A DNA stretch of 64,000 bases from Azospirillum soli (GTDB taxonomy: Bacteria > Pseudomonadota > Alphaproteobacteria > Azospirillales > Azospirillaceae). Both the position numbers and the translations under genes were made by a program. Of this stretch, positions 1 to 7,829 are shown one piece after another; positions within the stretch are counted from its first letter, which is position 1, and each line of letters opens with the position of its first letter. Where the stretch lies: the NCBI RefSeq assembly GCF_017876165.1, contig NZ_JAGINQ010000020.1, positions 1-64,000 of the forward strand. Reading direction: 5' to 3'. Under the pieces are notes generated by a model. That model had not been told where the DNA came from, did not search any database, and saw only the letters and a program-made list of their open reading frames with translations.

Positions 1-88
1 CCCGATCCCATTCCGAACTCGGCCGTGAAACGCCTCAGCGCCGATGGTACTGCGTCTTAAGACGTGGGAGAGTAGGTCGCCGCCAGGT
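1..88 (+). rRNA. rrf: 5S ribosomal RNA, 3' part
   Basis: The first 88 bases match the conserved 3' two-thirds of bacterial 5S rRNA: the run beginning CCCGATCCCATTCCGAACTC, the loop with GATGGTACTG and the closing GGGAGAGTAGGTCGCCGCC. The 5' end lies outside the window, so this is the last gene of an rRNA operon read on the plus strand. No tRNA follows it; a strong terminator hairpin lies about 90 bases downstream. The 3' end is placed by similarity and may be off by a base or two. Confidence 0.95.
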
Positions 89-178
89 CGCCACGGCGCG
101 CACAGCTCAACAACACCAACGGCCACACACAACGAACGCTCAACGAACCGTCACTCGCATGTCTTCCCAACGATCACC

Positions 179-222
179 GAAACCGGCCGCTCCCAATAGG
201 AGCGGCCGGTTTCGCGTTATTT
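179..222 (+). terminator. Rho-independent terminator of the rRNA operon
   Basis: A perfect 15-bp stem (arms 179-193 and 199-213) closes a 5-nt loop and is followed by a T-rich tail at 214-222. It lies between the 5S end and the convergent minus-strand gene cluster ending at 334, so it can end the rRNA transcript and may serve both directions. The remainder of 89-333 holds no convincing gene. Confidence 0.85.
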
Positions 223-333
223 GGGGCTGCCTTCGTGGAAGCGTGGGGGGCGGTCTCGTCGAGGAAGACCAACCGCACTCAGAGCGCCCCCGATTCGGGT
301 TTCATGTGCGATGCTCTTTGCGCCGGGACAAGT

Positions 334-1452
334 TCACCGCGAACGGCGCCCGCGAACGGCGGCCCCGACGGTGAGCATCGCGAAGAGAAGGATGGCCGCC
401 CCGTTGCCCAGGCCGGCGCAGGCGCGGATCTCAACCCAGCCCATCAGGTCGGCCAGCATCCGCAGGCCAAGCGTGGCGTGGAGCAGGGCGACATGGGCGA
501 AGAAGATAGGCGTGTAGGGGACTGTCACCCGCAGCAGCGCCGGCAGAATGATCGGGGCGTGGGCGAAGACCATGGTCACCACAAACCCCAGGAAGACCGC
601 GTGCAGTGCCGCGTCGCGGACGAAGGCCGCGCCGGACCCGTCGCCGAGCGCGAGCAGCCCGGCAATCCCCAGCCACAGATAGCCGCCCAGAAGGCAGGCC
701 GCCACGTACCGGACGAGTCCGGTCTGGCGGATGGTGCGCCGGGCGATGTCGTAGCGCGCCAGCCAAAGCGCCATCGCCAGCAGCCCCGGGCCGAGGGGGA
801 CGAGGCCCGCATCCGGTTCCCAGGAGGACAGGGCGATGCCGCCCAACAGCAAACTGCCCGACGCTAGGAACAGCAGGCTGCGGCCCGGCGGCGGCTTCAG
901 CACGCGGCTCAACTCCAGCCGTTCGCCCGCGATCACCAGCACCAGGAAACCGATCCACCAGGGCACGGCCTGGGCAACCGGCAGACCGCCCGCCCACAGC
1001 AGGTTTCCCACCAGCCAGCAGGCGCAGCCGCCGGCCAGCACCGCCGTGTGCAGGGCCGGATACCGGCGCAGCACGAGCAGGCCGCCCGCCAGCAGGATCG
1101 CTCCGGCCGCGACGGCCATTCCGGCCGCCAGCCCCGGCGAGCCGCCGGCAATCAGCAGCAGTCCGGCGACGCCCGAGGCGGCCGGCGCCAGATACGGCCA
1201 GTACCCGCCCATGGCGACGGCGCGTTCCAGGCCGATCACCGTGCCGAACAGTGCCACGACCATCAATGGCCCGTGATGGACCGCCAAATCACCCTCGGCC
1301 CCGGGCACGGCAATGCCGAGCCGGGCCAGCCCACCGAGCAGGCCCGCCGCCATGGCGGCCACGGCCAGGGCCAGAACGGGTCCGCGTTTCAGGGCGACGG
1401 AAGGGCCGCGCGACGCGGCGGCGCTACCAGCCAAGTTGCCTGCGTGCATCAT
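334..1452 (-). CDS. NnrS-like polytopic membrane protein
   Basis: This 372-residue protein is almost entirely hydrophobic, with about 11-12 membrane segments and few loops. A conserved-looking HAPIILPALL stretch near residue 290 and the membrane layout resemble NnrS, the haem/copper membrane protein linked to nitric-oxide stress. It is the last gene of a minus-strand cluster with a true nnrS, a DUF1858 gene and a DUF59 gene, and its start overlaps the end of the DUF59 gene by 29 bp. I infer a role in nitrogen-oxide metabolism or the Fe-S/haem damage it causes; the exact function is unknown. Adjacent ATG codons at 1452 and 1449 are equally possible starts. Confidence 0.75.
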   Translation of the reverse strand: MMHAGNLAGSAAASRGPSVALKRGPVLALAVAAMAAGLLGGLARLGIAVPGAEGDLAVHHGPLMVVALFGTVIGLERAVAMGGYWPYLAPAASGVAGLLLIAGGSPGLAAGMAVAAGAILLAGGLLVLRRYPALHTAVLAGGCACWLVGNLLWAGGLPVAQAVPWWIGFLVLVIAGERLELSRVLKPPPGRSLLFLASGSLLLGGIALSSWEPDAGLVPLGPGLLAMALWLARYDIARRTIRQTGLVRYVAACLLGGYLWLGIAGLLALGDGSGAAFVRDAALHAVFLGFVVTMVFAHAPIILPALLRVTVPYTPIFFAHVALLHATLGLRMLADLMGWVEIRACAGLGNGAAILLFAMLTVGAAVRGRRSR

Positions 1453-1810
1453 CGCTCATCATCGAAGGTTTCCAGGGCGGGTCCCAGACCAGACGGACAT
1501 CCAGGTCCGGCACATCGGGCAGCGCGCGCCGTATGGCCGCCCGCGCGTCGGCGGCGACGGTCTCGCCCAGAGGGCAGGTCGGGGTGGTCAGGCTGATATC
1601 GACCCGGACGCGCTCCTCGGTCGCGTCGATCGCATAGAGCAGCCCGAGATCAACGATGTTCAGGCCCAGTTCCGGATCCAGAACCGTCCGCAGCGCAGCG
1701 CGGATCGTGTCGTCCAGCGGGGATGTCCCGTCATGAACCGGAACGGTTAGTGGGGGCTCGTTTGCGTGTGCCCCGCCGCCCAATCGGGTGAGAAAATCCG
1801 TCCATCCCAT
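1424..1810 (-). CDS. DUF59/MIP18-type iron-sulfur cluster assembly protein
   Basis: The 128-residue product carries the family core DPELGLNIVDLGLLY at about residues 44-58 and the TPTCPLGE segment with the single conserved cysteine used by PaaD/SufT/MIP18 proteins in Fe-S maturation. A roughly 25-residue N-terminal extension precedes the domain. The start at 1810 has an AGGGGG ribosome site six bases upstream. It sits 24 bp after the DUF1858 gene and overlaps the next gene, so translation is probably coupled. In this nitrogen-oxide cluster it may repair or mature Fe-S proteins exposed to NO; that role is inferred. Confidence 0.85.
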   Translation of the reverse strand: MGWTDFLTRLGGGAHANEPPLTVPVHDGTSPLDDTIRAALRTVLDPELGLNIVDLGLLYAIDATEERVRVDISLTTPTCPLGETVAADARAAIRRALPDVPDLDVRLVWDPPWKPSMMSDDARRQLGW

Positions 1811-1834
1811 CGCGTCCCCCTTTCTCGACCATGG

Positions 1835-2176
1835 TCAATCATGCCGTGGCGGCGCCCCGACCTCTTTGTGCCCGCGCAAGCTTCGAACCGTTTGCGCCGG
1901 CGCCGGTTCCTCAGCCGGAGGGCGGTGCGGCAGGGGCGGCTGGACCGGGCCGGTGGTGAGTCCGCCGTCCGTCGTCGCGGCGAGGTCGGACAGAAGGACC
2001 TCCACATCGATCCCGTAGGCCCCTGCCGCTTCGCGCAACGTCATGAAGGGAGCCATCGCGCAGCCGGGGCAGGCCATGCGGCGATGCAGGAACACCGACA
2101 GAAGGGACGGCCATTCCCGCATGAGGTCGGCCACGGTCCGGTCGGGGGAGGGGAGGGGCGTGCCTTGGAGAGACAT
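1835..2176 (-). CDS. DUF1858 domain protein (hybrid-cluster-protein-associated disulfide domain)
   Basis: This 113-residue protein begins with the DUF1858 signature: residues 13-40 read as a V-x-D-L-hydrophobic segment followed by ACPGCAM, the CxxC pair that is the family redox disulfide. The family often accompanies hybrid cluster proteins and NO-detoxification genes. The proline-rich C-terminal third is low-complexity. The ATG at 2176 is chosen because the domain starts just after it; a longer frame would run back into nnrS. No good ribosome site precedes it; the 28 bp between the nnrS stop and this ATG are filled almost entirely by a perfect 13-bp tandem repeat. Confidence 0.8.
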   Translation of the reverse strand: MSLQGTPLPSPDRTVADLMREWPSLLSVFLHRRMACPGCAMAPFMTLREAAGAYGIDVEVLLSDLAATTDGGLTTGPVQPPLPHRPPAEEPAPAQTVRSLRGHKEVGAPPRHD

Positions 2177-2202
2177 GGCAATGTCTTTCGGCAATGTCTT
2201 TC
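2177..2202. repeat. Perfect 13-bp tandem duplication in the nnrS-DUF1858 gap
   Basis: Two identical copies of GGCAATGTCTTTC lie head to tail at 2177-2189 and 2190-2202, filling nearly all of the space between the nnrS stop and the DUF1858 start. Any ribosome-binding site for the downstream gene must lie in this repeat. The unit length equals that of the duplication that breaks the hybrid kinase at 34387. Confidence 0.9.
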
Positions 2203-2204
2203 GC

Positions 2205-3410
2205 TCATCCCGGCCGCCCGTCCACGCGCGGGCGCAGCAGCATCGGGGCGTAATCCAGGACGAACAGGCCGAAGGCGAGCGTCCAAAGCACGCCGGCCAC
2301 CGCAAGCCCGTCGGCGTAGTTCACGGAGGAAAGCAACGGCGCAGCGATGCGCACGAGCGCCGCCAGCGTCAGCAGGACGTAGCCGACTGCCGTGGCGCGC
2401 GGCGCGACGAGCTTCCGGCCGGTGTGGCCGAGCGCGGCCCGGCTCATGACCCCCAGGATCATCGTGGCAAAAGCGCCGGCGGTCAGGGCGTGCAGCCAGG
2501 TCGCGCCGACGGCGGCATCGCCGAGCAGCCAAGCGGCCTTGAGCCCCAGGGCCACGACGATCCACCCATAGCCGACGTGAAGGATCCACAGCAGCGGGTC
2601 ATGCAGCGTCCGGTCGCTGCGCCAGCGGGCGAGCCGCACCGCGTGGGCCGACGCGGCGGCCAAGGCGAGCACACCGGCCATCGCCGAGGCGGGCAGGAAC
2701 ACATCGACGGCGATCACCGCGACCGTCAGCGCCAGCGCCAGGGTATCGACGGCGGACGGGGAGCCGACCTCGGTCGTATCGCCGCGCGCCCGCAGCGCGT
2801 TCCGGGTGAAGGCCGGAACGATGCGGCCACCGATCACGGCGATCATCATCAGCACAACGCCGGTCACCAGCGCGATTCCCTGAGCCTGCGTTCCCGAGGT
2901 CAGGCCGTGCCATTCCAGCCGGAACAGCAGGTTCCCCACCGTCATCAGGCCGAGCAGCAGCAGGAACGCGGTGTTCCGCCACTTGCCGGCGCGCAGCAAC
3001 GGCATGGCGAGGGCGGCTCCCAGCGCAGGAAAGAAGGCGAGATCGACCACGGTCGCACCCCAGCCATCGGCGAAGGGCGGCAGGCTGGCGATCCGTCCGG
3101 CCAGCCATAGGGCGACCAGGGCGGCCAGCGGACGGCCGGCAAGCGCGCTGGTGCCCGTCCAACTCGGCACGGCGGTCAGCAGAAAGCCAGCGATGGCGGC
3201 GCTCGCGAAACCGAACAGCATCTCATGGGCGTGCCAGGACATCGGCGCCACATCCCCCGGCAGCGGCAGGGCGCCCGTCAGCACGAGAAGCCAGATAGCG
3301 ACCAGGGCCGGCGCCGACAGCCCCGCCAGCAGGAAGAAGGGACGAAAGCCGTACTGAAACACCACGAAGGGCGGTGCGCTCGGGCGCGGATCGACGGTCT
3401 GGACAGCCAT
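2205..3410 (-). CDS. nnrS: NnrS family protein
   Basis: The 401-residue product opens with the hallmark FQYGFRPFFLLAG near residue 20, then WHAHEMLFGF, both typical of NnrS, a 12-helix haem- and copper-containing inner-membrane protein associated with denitrification and protection from nitrosative stress. Histidines in WHAHEM and at later helix ends are candidate metal ligands. The ATG at 3410 is chosen because the family motif starts soon after; an upstream in-frame start would add an arginine-rich tail. It follows the Dnr/NnrR-type regulator gene, with a TTTGC-N6-GCAAA palindrome in the gap. Confidence 0.92.
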   Translation of the reverse strand: MAVQTVDPRPSAPPFVVFQYGFRPFFLLAGLSAPALVAIWLLVLTGALPLPGDVAPMSWHAHEMLFGFASAAIAGFLLTAVPSWTGTSALAGRPLAALVALWLAGRIASLPPFADGWGATVVDLAFFPALGAALAMPLLRAGKWRNTAFLLLLGLMTVGNLLFRLEWHGLTSGTQAQGIALVTGVVLMMIAVIGGRIVPAFTRNALRARGDTTEVGSPSAVDTLALALTVAVIAVDVFLPASAMAGVLALAAASAHAVRLARWRSDRTLHDPLLWILHVGYGWIVVALGLKAAWLLGDAAVGATWLHALTAGAFATMILGVMSRAALGHTGRKLVAPRATAVGYVLLTLAALVRIAAPLLSSVNYADGLAVAGVLWTLAFGLFVLDYAPMLLRPRVDGRPG

Positions 3411-3488
3411 GGGAAGGCGACTCCGAATCCTGGAATGCACGTGCCGTCCTCGGCACCGCATCAGGATAGGGGGATCGCCGTCGCGGCT

Positions 3489-3504
3489 CTTTGCGCGGGA
3501 GCAA
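3489..3504. promoter_or_regulatory. Candidate Crp/Fnr-family operator upstream of nnrS
   Basis: TTTGCGCGGGAGCAAA is a 5+5 dyad (TTTGC-N6-GCAAA) in the gap between the Crp/Fnr-type regulator gene and nnrS, about 80 bp upstream of the nnrS start. Its size and symmetry fit a Crp/Fnr-family dimer site although the half-sites differ from the FNR consensus TTGAT. A direct role for the neighbouring regulator is inferred. Confidence 0.45.
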
Positions 3505-3508
3505 ACGC

Positions 3509-4234
3509 TCAGTCCTTTGGGGTGGCCTCGGTCGTCGGGGGCAGATCCTCGGCAATGGCGATCAGCGCGTGGGGTTTGCGGATCACCACATGCTGACGGC
3601 TGCTTTCGACGATGCCCTGGCTCTCCCAGGCCGACAGGGTGCGGCTGACGGTGTGGAGCGTGGTGCCGGTCATTTCCGCCACGTCCTGGCGCGAGAGCGG
3701 GAAGTCGATCTCCACCCCATCCTCGACCCGGCGCCCGGCTTGGCGGACAAGGCGGACCAGCGCGTGGGCGATTCGCCGCTCCACCCGCTGGGTGGACACC
3801 TCGCGCAGCCGGTTCTGTACCTCCTGCAAGCGCTGTCCGACAATTGCCAGCGCGTTCAGGGCGATGCGCGGGTGCCGCTCCATCAGCGCAGTCATCGTCG
3901 CGGCGGACCAGTGGATTTCCACGCAGTCCGACACGGCGACGGCGTCCGCCGGATAGGTTCCGCCGGTGAACATCGCCAGCGTGCCGAACATCTCGCCAGG
4001 GCCGATGAGGCGCATGACCACCTGCTGCCCGTCGGCGCCGGCCTGGACGATCTTCACGCGACCGTCGATCAGCGCGTGGCCGCCGGCACCTTCGTCGCCC
4101 TGCGCGAAGACCTGCGTCCCTTTCGGAACGCGGCGCGTGCCCGCCTGACGGACCACGTCGGCCAAGGCCTCCCCGTCGAGCCCGGCGAACAGCGGCATCC
4201 CATGCAAAACGGCTGGATCGGGGGTGAGCGCCAT
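3509..4234 (-). CDS. Crp/Fnr family transcriptional regulator, Dnr/NnrR-like
   Basis: This 241-residue protein has a cyclic-nucleotide-binding-like beta-roll (about 15-125), a long dimer helix and a winged helix-turn-helix in which SRQDVAEMTGTTLHTVSRTL (about 185-204) is the recognition region. It lacks the N-terminal cysteine cluster of oxygen-sensing FNR, so a Dnr/NnrR-type protein, which uses haem to sense NO, fits better, as does the adjacent nnrS cluster. An AGGA ribosome site lies five bases before the ATG at 4234. Target genes probably include the downstream cluster. Confidence 0.88.
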   Translation of the reverse strand: MALTPDPAVLHGMPLFAGLDGEALADVVRQAGTRRVPKGTQVFAQGDEGAGGHALIDGRVKIVQAGADGQQVVMRLIGPGEMFGTLAMFTGGTYPADAVAVSDCVEIHWSAATMTALMERHPRIALNALAIVGQRLQEVQNRLREVSTQRVERRIAHALVRLVRQAGRRVEDGVEIDFPLSRQDVAEMTGTTLHTVSRTLSAWESQGIVESSRQHVVIRKPHALIAIAEDLPPTTEATPKD

Positions 4235-4380
4235 GCGTCCTTTCTGCTCCCTTGCGCTTCCGGCGGTGGCCGTTGCCGCTACTCTAACCGACTGGCGGCG
4301 ATTGTGCCGCCGAATAGGCTGCTTTTCGACCCGCGAGAATGCTCAGGACCGATCGGGATGAAGGGCCAGCCGCAATTGGG

Positions 4381-5310
4381 TCATAGCGTCCTGCCGCCTG
4401 TCCCGACGGAGCCGAAGGCCGCGATCTCGGAACGGAAGCCCTCCAGGAAATCCTGGGCTAGCGTCGACAGGGACCGCTGGGCCGAGCGCAGCATGACCAT
4501 TTCGACGTCGATGCGCGGCTCGAAGGGGCGGACGACGACGCCGGCGCCGGCGTATTCCTCCGCCGTGAAGGGATCGACGATGGCGACGCCGGCCCCGGCG
4601 GCCACCATGGCGCAGGCGATCATGGTCAACTGGGTTTCGATGCGCAGCTTCCGATCCACACCACGGTCGGCGAAGGCCGCGTCGATCCGGTAGCGCAGCA
4701 GGGTCGATTGCCCCAGCGAGATGAAATTCTCGCCCCGGAAATCCTTGGGCTCCAGGCTGGGCTTGTCGGCCAGAGGGTGCAGGCTCGGTACGATGGCGAC
4801 GGCCGGCACGGTCGGCAGCCTCTCGCTCAACACCGTGCCGTGCTCGACGGGTGTTTGTCCGAAGCCGAGTTCGCATTGCCCGGCAGTTACCCAATCCAGC
4901 ACCTGCGTCGAACTGCTACCCCACAGCGACACGTCCACGCGTGGCCGTTGGTGCAAAAACCGGGCGACGAAGCGCGGCAGAAAGCCGATGGCGAGCGCCG
5001 GCATCGCCGCGACCCGCAAGGTGCCGGCACGGCGCGATTGCAAGTCGCGCGCCGCCTGTTCGATCCGCTCCAGCCCGACGAAGGAGCGTTCCACCTCCTG
5101 ATAGAGCGCCAGCGCTTCGCTGGTGGGCGTGATCCGGGACCCGCGCCGCTCGAACAGGGTCAGCTTCAGCGCGTGCTGGAGATCGGCGATCAGGCGGCTG
5201 ACCGCCGGCTGCGAGATGTTCAGCAATTCGGCCGCCGAGGTGATGCCGCCGGCCAGTATGACGGCGCGAAAAGCTTCGATCTGTCGAGGGTTGAGCACGC
5301 GGCGGTCCAC
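4381..5310 (-). CDS. LysR family transcriptional regulator
   Basis: The 309-residue protein has the N-terminal LysR winged helix (residues 7-65, with SQPAVSRLIADLQ as the recognition helix) and a C-terminal periplasmic-binding-fold effector domain (about 95-295). The sequence resembles the OccR/NocR branch that controls opine and amino acid uptake. It is divergent from the uptake/oxidation operon starting at 5462 and is its probable activator. The start is uncertain: GTG at 5310 gives the full domain, while GTG at 5298 has slightly better spacing from GGAG. Confidence 0.9.
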   Translation of the reverse strand: MDRRVLNPRQIEAFRAVILAGGITSAAELLNISQPAVSRLIADLQHALKLTLFERRGSRITPTSEALALYQEVERSFVGLERIEQAARDLQSRRAGTLRVAAMPALAIGFLPRFVARFLHQRPRVDVSLWGSSSTQVLDWVTAGQCELGFGQTPVEHGTVLSERLPTVPAVAIVPSLHPLADKPSLEPKDFRGENFISLGQSTLLRYRIDAAFADRGVDRKLRIETQLTMIACAMVAAGAGVAIVDPFTAEEYAGAGVVVRPFEPRIDVEMVMLRSAQRSLSTLAQDFLEGFRSEIAAFGSVGTGGRTL

Positions 5311-5343
5311 TCCGGACGGGGTCAGAACGCCGCATCATAACAT

Positions 5344-5363
5344 TTGAGCATGGTGGCCCTCAA
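5344..5363. promoter_or_regulatory. Putative LysR-type operator
   Basis: TTGAG at 5344-5348 and CTCAA at 5359-5363 form a 5-bp inverted repeat 10 bases apart, placed between the divergent LysR gene and the transporter operon. The 20-bp size and T-N11-A pattern suit a LysR-type regulator site. A TTGACG hexamer at 5373 could be a -35 element for the plus-strand operon, but no clear -10 follows. Confidence 0.4.
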
Positions 5364-5461
5364 TAATTCGATTTGACGGTTATATGTTGGGGAGGCAACC
5401 ATCTTCTCGTGCGACAAAATATCCACCGCTGGATGCCAAACAAGAACGAGGAGAGGGAGAG

Positions 5462-6496
5462 ATGCGGGCTTTCGTCTACGGCTTGATGGCGACCGCCGCC
5501 GTGTGGTGCGGAACGGCTGAGGCGCAGCAGAAGACGCTCTACGTGGCTGCCTACGGCGGTTCCTTCGAGCAGACCATGCGCAAGGAGATCATCCCCGCCT
5601 TCGAACAGAAGCACGGCGTGAAGATCGAATACGTCGCCGGCAACTCCACCGACAACCTCGCCAAGCTCCAGGCCCAGAAGGGCAACCAGCAGATCGACGT
5701 CGTGATCCTCGACGACGGCCCGATGTATCAGGCGGTGGCCCTGGGCTTCTGTTCCGATCTGGCGAAGGCCCCCATCTACGACGACCTCTACGACCTCGCC
5801 AAAATGCCGTCCAACAAGGCGGTGAACTTCGGCGCTGTCGGCACCGGCATCGTCTACAACAAGAAGGTCTTCGAGGAGAACAAGTGGCCGGCGCCTGCCT
5901 CCTGGACCGACATCGAGGATGCCAAGTACAAGAAGAAGCTGGTTATTCCGCCGATCAACAATTCCTACGGCCTGCACGCGCTGGTGATGATGGCGCGCCT
6001 CAACGGCGGCGGCGAGAAGAACATCGAGCCGGGCTTCAAGGAATTCCGCGACAAGATCAACCCGAACGTGCTCGCCTACGAGCCGTCGCCCGGCAAGATG
6101 ACCGAGCTGTTCCAGAGCGGTCAGGCGACCATCGCCGTGTGGGGTTCGGGCCGCAGCAAGGCGCTGGCCGACACCGGCTTCCCCGCCGCCTTCGTCTATC
6201 CGAAGGAGGGCGGCATCGTGCTCGCCTCCGCGGCCTGCGCGATCCAGGGCAGCAAGCAGCCGGCCGAGGCCCAGCAGTTCATCCAGCACATGCTGATGCC
6301 GGAAGCGCAGAAGTCGCTGGCGGTCAGCGCCGGCTTCGGCCCGGTGAACAAGAAAGTCGAGCTGACGCCCGACCAGCAGGTCGGCCTGCCCTACGGGCCG
6401 GAGCAGATGAGCAAGCTGCTGGTCGTGGACTGGGACACCATCAACGCGAACCGTGAAGCCTGGAACAAGCGCTGGACCCGCGAGATCGAGCGTTAA
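5462..6496 (+). CDS. ABC transporter periplasmic binding protein, PotD/PotF-like
   Basis: The 344-residue protein has a cleavable signal peptide (about 1-21, ending AEA-QQ) followed by KTLYVAAYGGSFEQ, typical of the spermidine/putrescine-type binding proteins (family 1 fold). It would capture a small cationic or amino-acid-like ligand in the periplasm for the permeases encoded at 7826 and 8782. The ATG at 5462 directly follows a long GAGGAGAGGGAG ribosome site. A 280-bp gap with stem-loops separates it from the ATPase gene, which often allows more binding protein than membrane parts to be made. The ligand cannot be read from the sequence. Confidence 0.92.
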   Translation: MRAFVYGLMATAAVWCGTAEAQQKTLYVAAYGGSFEQTMRKEIIPAFEQKHGVKIEYVAGNSTDNLAKLQAQKGNQQIDVVILDDGPMYQAVALGFCSDLAKAPIYDDLYDLAKMPSNKAVNFGAVGTGIVYNKKVFEENKWPAPASWTDIEDAKYKKKLVIPPINNSYGLHALVMMARLNGGGEKNIEPGFKEFRDKINPNVLAYEPSPGKMTELFQSGQATIAVWGSGRSKALADTGFPAAFVYPKEGGIVLASAACAIQGSKQPAEAQQFIQHMLMPEAQKSLAVSAGFGPVNKKVELTPDQQVGLPYGPEQMSKLLVVDWDTINANREAWNKRWTREIER

Positions 6497-6543
6497 CACC
6501 ACTCTGACAACGCCGAGGAGAGGCCGGTTTGGGGGCAAAGCCC

Positions 6544-6670
6544 GTCTCCCCTTGTGGGAGAAGGGTTGGGATGAGGGGTGTTCGCCAAAGGCGAAAGGCC
6601 AATCAGGACTCTTCCCCGTCCTGCCGGACGCTACACCCCCTCACCCCAACCCCTCTCCCACGAGGGGAGA
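6544..6670. repeat. Large imperfect inverted repeat (REP-like element)
   Basis: Arms at 6544-6580 and 6634-6670 are near-perfect reverse complements over 37 bases with a 53-base spacer. Each arm contains the CTCCC...GGGAG core also found at 6722 and 60731. In the transporter mRNA this would fold into a long hairpin between the binding-protein and ATPase genes, where it could protect the upstream message or reduce read-through. No open frame in 6497-6776 looks real. Confidence 0.8.
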
Positions 6671-6721
6671 GGGCTTTGCCCAACCGCCAAGCCTTTCTCG
6701 ACAGAATGGAGTGGCAACACC

Positions 6722-6750
6722 CCCCTCTCCCGTCCCTGGCGGGAGAGGGG
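6722..6750. repeat. Hairpin of the same REP-like family
   Basis: CCCTCTCCCG and CGGGAGAGGG flank a 7-base loop, forming a strong GC hairpin just before the ATPase gene. It shares its core with the larger inverted repeat at 6544-6670 and with the hairpin at 60731, so it belongs to a repeated family rather than being a unique terminator; it lacks a T-run. Confidence 0.75.
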
Positions 6751-6776
6751 CTCTGCCCGGACGTGGAGACGGAACC

Positions 6777-7829
6777 ATGGCCTACCTTGTCCTCGATACG
6801 CTGACCAAGCGGTTCGGCCCCTGGCTCGCCGTGGATGGACTGTCGCTGACGGTCGAGAAGGGGGAGCTGATTTCGCTGCTCGGCCCGTCCGGCTGCGGCA
6901 AGACCACCACGCTTCAGATGATCGCCGGCTTCCTCGACCCGACCGCCGGACGCATCACGCTGGACGGGGCCGATCTGCTGGTGAAGAAACCCAACGAGCG
7001 CGGGCTCGGCATCGTGTTCCAGAGCTACGCGCTGTTTCCGCACATGACGGCGGCGGAGAACGTCGCCTTCGGGCTGGAGATGCGCGGCGTGCCCCGCGCC
7101 GACCGTGACCGCATGGTGACGGAGACGCTGAAGCTCGTCGGTCTCGGCGCGTTCGGCGACCGCTACCCGCGCCGCATGTCCGGCGGCCAGCAGCAGCGCG
7201 TGGCGCTCGCCCGCGCGCTGGTCATCAAGCCCAACCTTCTGCTGCTCGACGAGCCGCTGTCCAACCTCGACGCCAAGATGCGCGAGGAGATGCAGATCGA
7301 GTTGCGCCGCATCCAACGCACCGTCGGCACCACCATGATCCTCGTCACCCACGATCAGGCGGAGGCCATGGCCCTGTCCGACCGCGTGGTGGTCATGAAC
7401 AAGGGCAAGGTCGAGCAGGTCGCCGCCCCGCAGGAGGCCTACGACCGCCCGGCGAGCGCCTTCGTCGCCAACTTCCTCGGCCGCACCAACCTGCTCCAGG
7501 GCACGGTGCGCCAGGACGGCGGGGCGCGGCGCATCGACGTGGCCGGCGCGGTCTGGCCGGTCGTGGACGCGGTTCCCCCCGGCCCTGGCGTGATGACCGT
7601 CCGCCCCGAGAAGGTCTCCTTCGTTGCTGATGCCGGCGTGCCCGGCCTGGTGCAGGCCCGCGTCTTTCAGGGCACCCAGTGGCTGTTCGAGGTCGAGACC
7701 CCGGCCGGTCCGATGATGGTGATCCGCCAGAACGACGGGCAGGTCCTGCCGCAGGAGAACGAGCGCGTGATGGTCGGCTGGCGCCCCGAGGATATGCGGG
7801 TGATGGCCGGTCAGGTCGGTGCGTCATGA
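6777..7829 (+). CDS. ABC transporter ATP-binding protein, PotA-like
   Basis: This 350-residue ATPase shows Walker A GPSGCGKTT (about 38-46), the Q-loop FQSYALFPHMT, signature MSGGQQQRVALARAL, Walker B LLLLDEPLSNLD and the switch histidine in LVTHDQAEAMALSD. A C-terminal TOBE-type domain (about 270-350) is typical of PotA/UgpC-like importers. The ATG at 6777 begins the conserved domain; the upstream in-frame sequence is translated palindromic repeat and is not included. Its TGA overlaps the ATG of the first permease. Confidence 0.95.
   Translation: MAYLVLDTLTKRFGPWLAVDGLSLTVEKGELISLLGPSGCGKTTTLQMIAGFLDPTAGRITLDGADLLVKKPNERGLGIVFQSYALFPHMTAAENVAFGLEMRGVPRADRDRMVTETLKLVGLGAFGDRYPRRMSGGQQQRVALARALVIKPNLLLLDEPLSNLDAKMREEMQIELRRIQRTVGTTMILVTHDQAEAMALSDRVVVMNKGKVEQVAAPQEAYDRPASAFVANFLGRTNLLQGTVRQDGGARRIDVAGAVWPVVDAVPPGPGVMTVRPEKVSFVADAGVPGLVQARVFQGTQWLFEVETPAGPMMVIRQNDGQVLPQENERVMVGWRPEDMRVMAGQVGAS

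Noticed and set aside
89-178. Search for a tRNA after the 5S rRNA
   Set aside because: No cloverleaf or TTCGA-type T-loop arrangement was found before the terminator.
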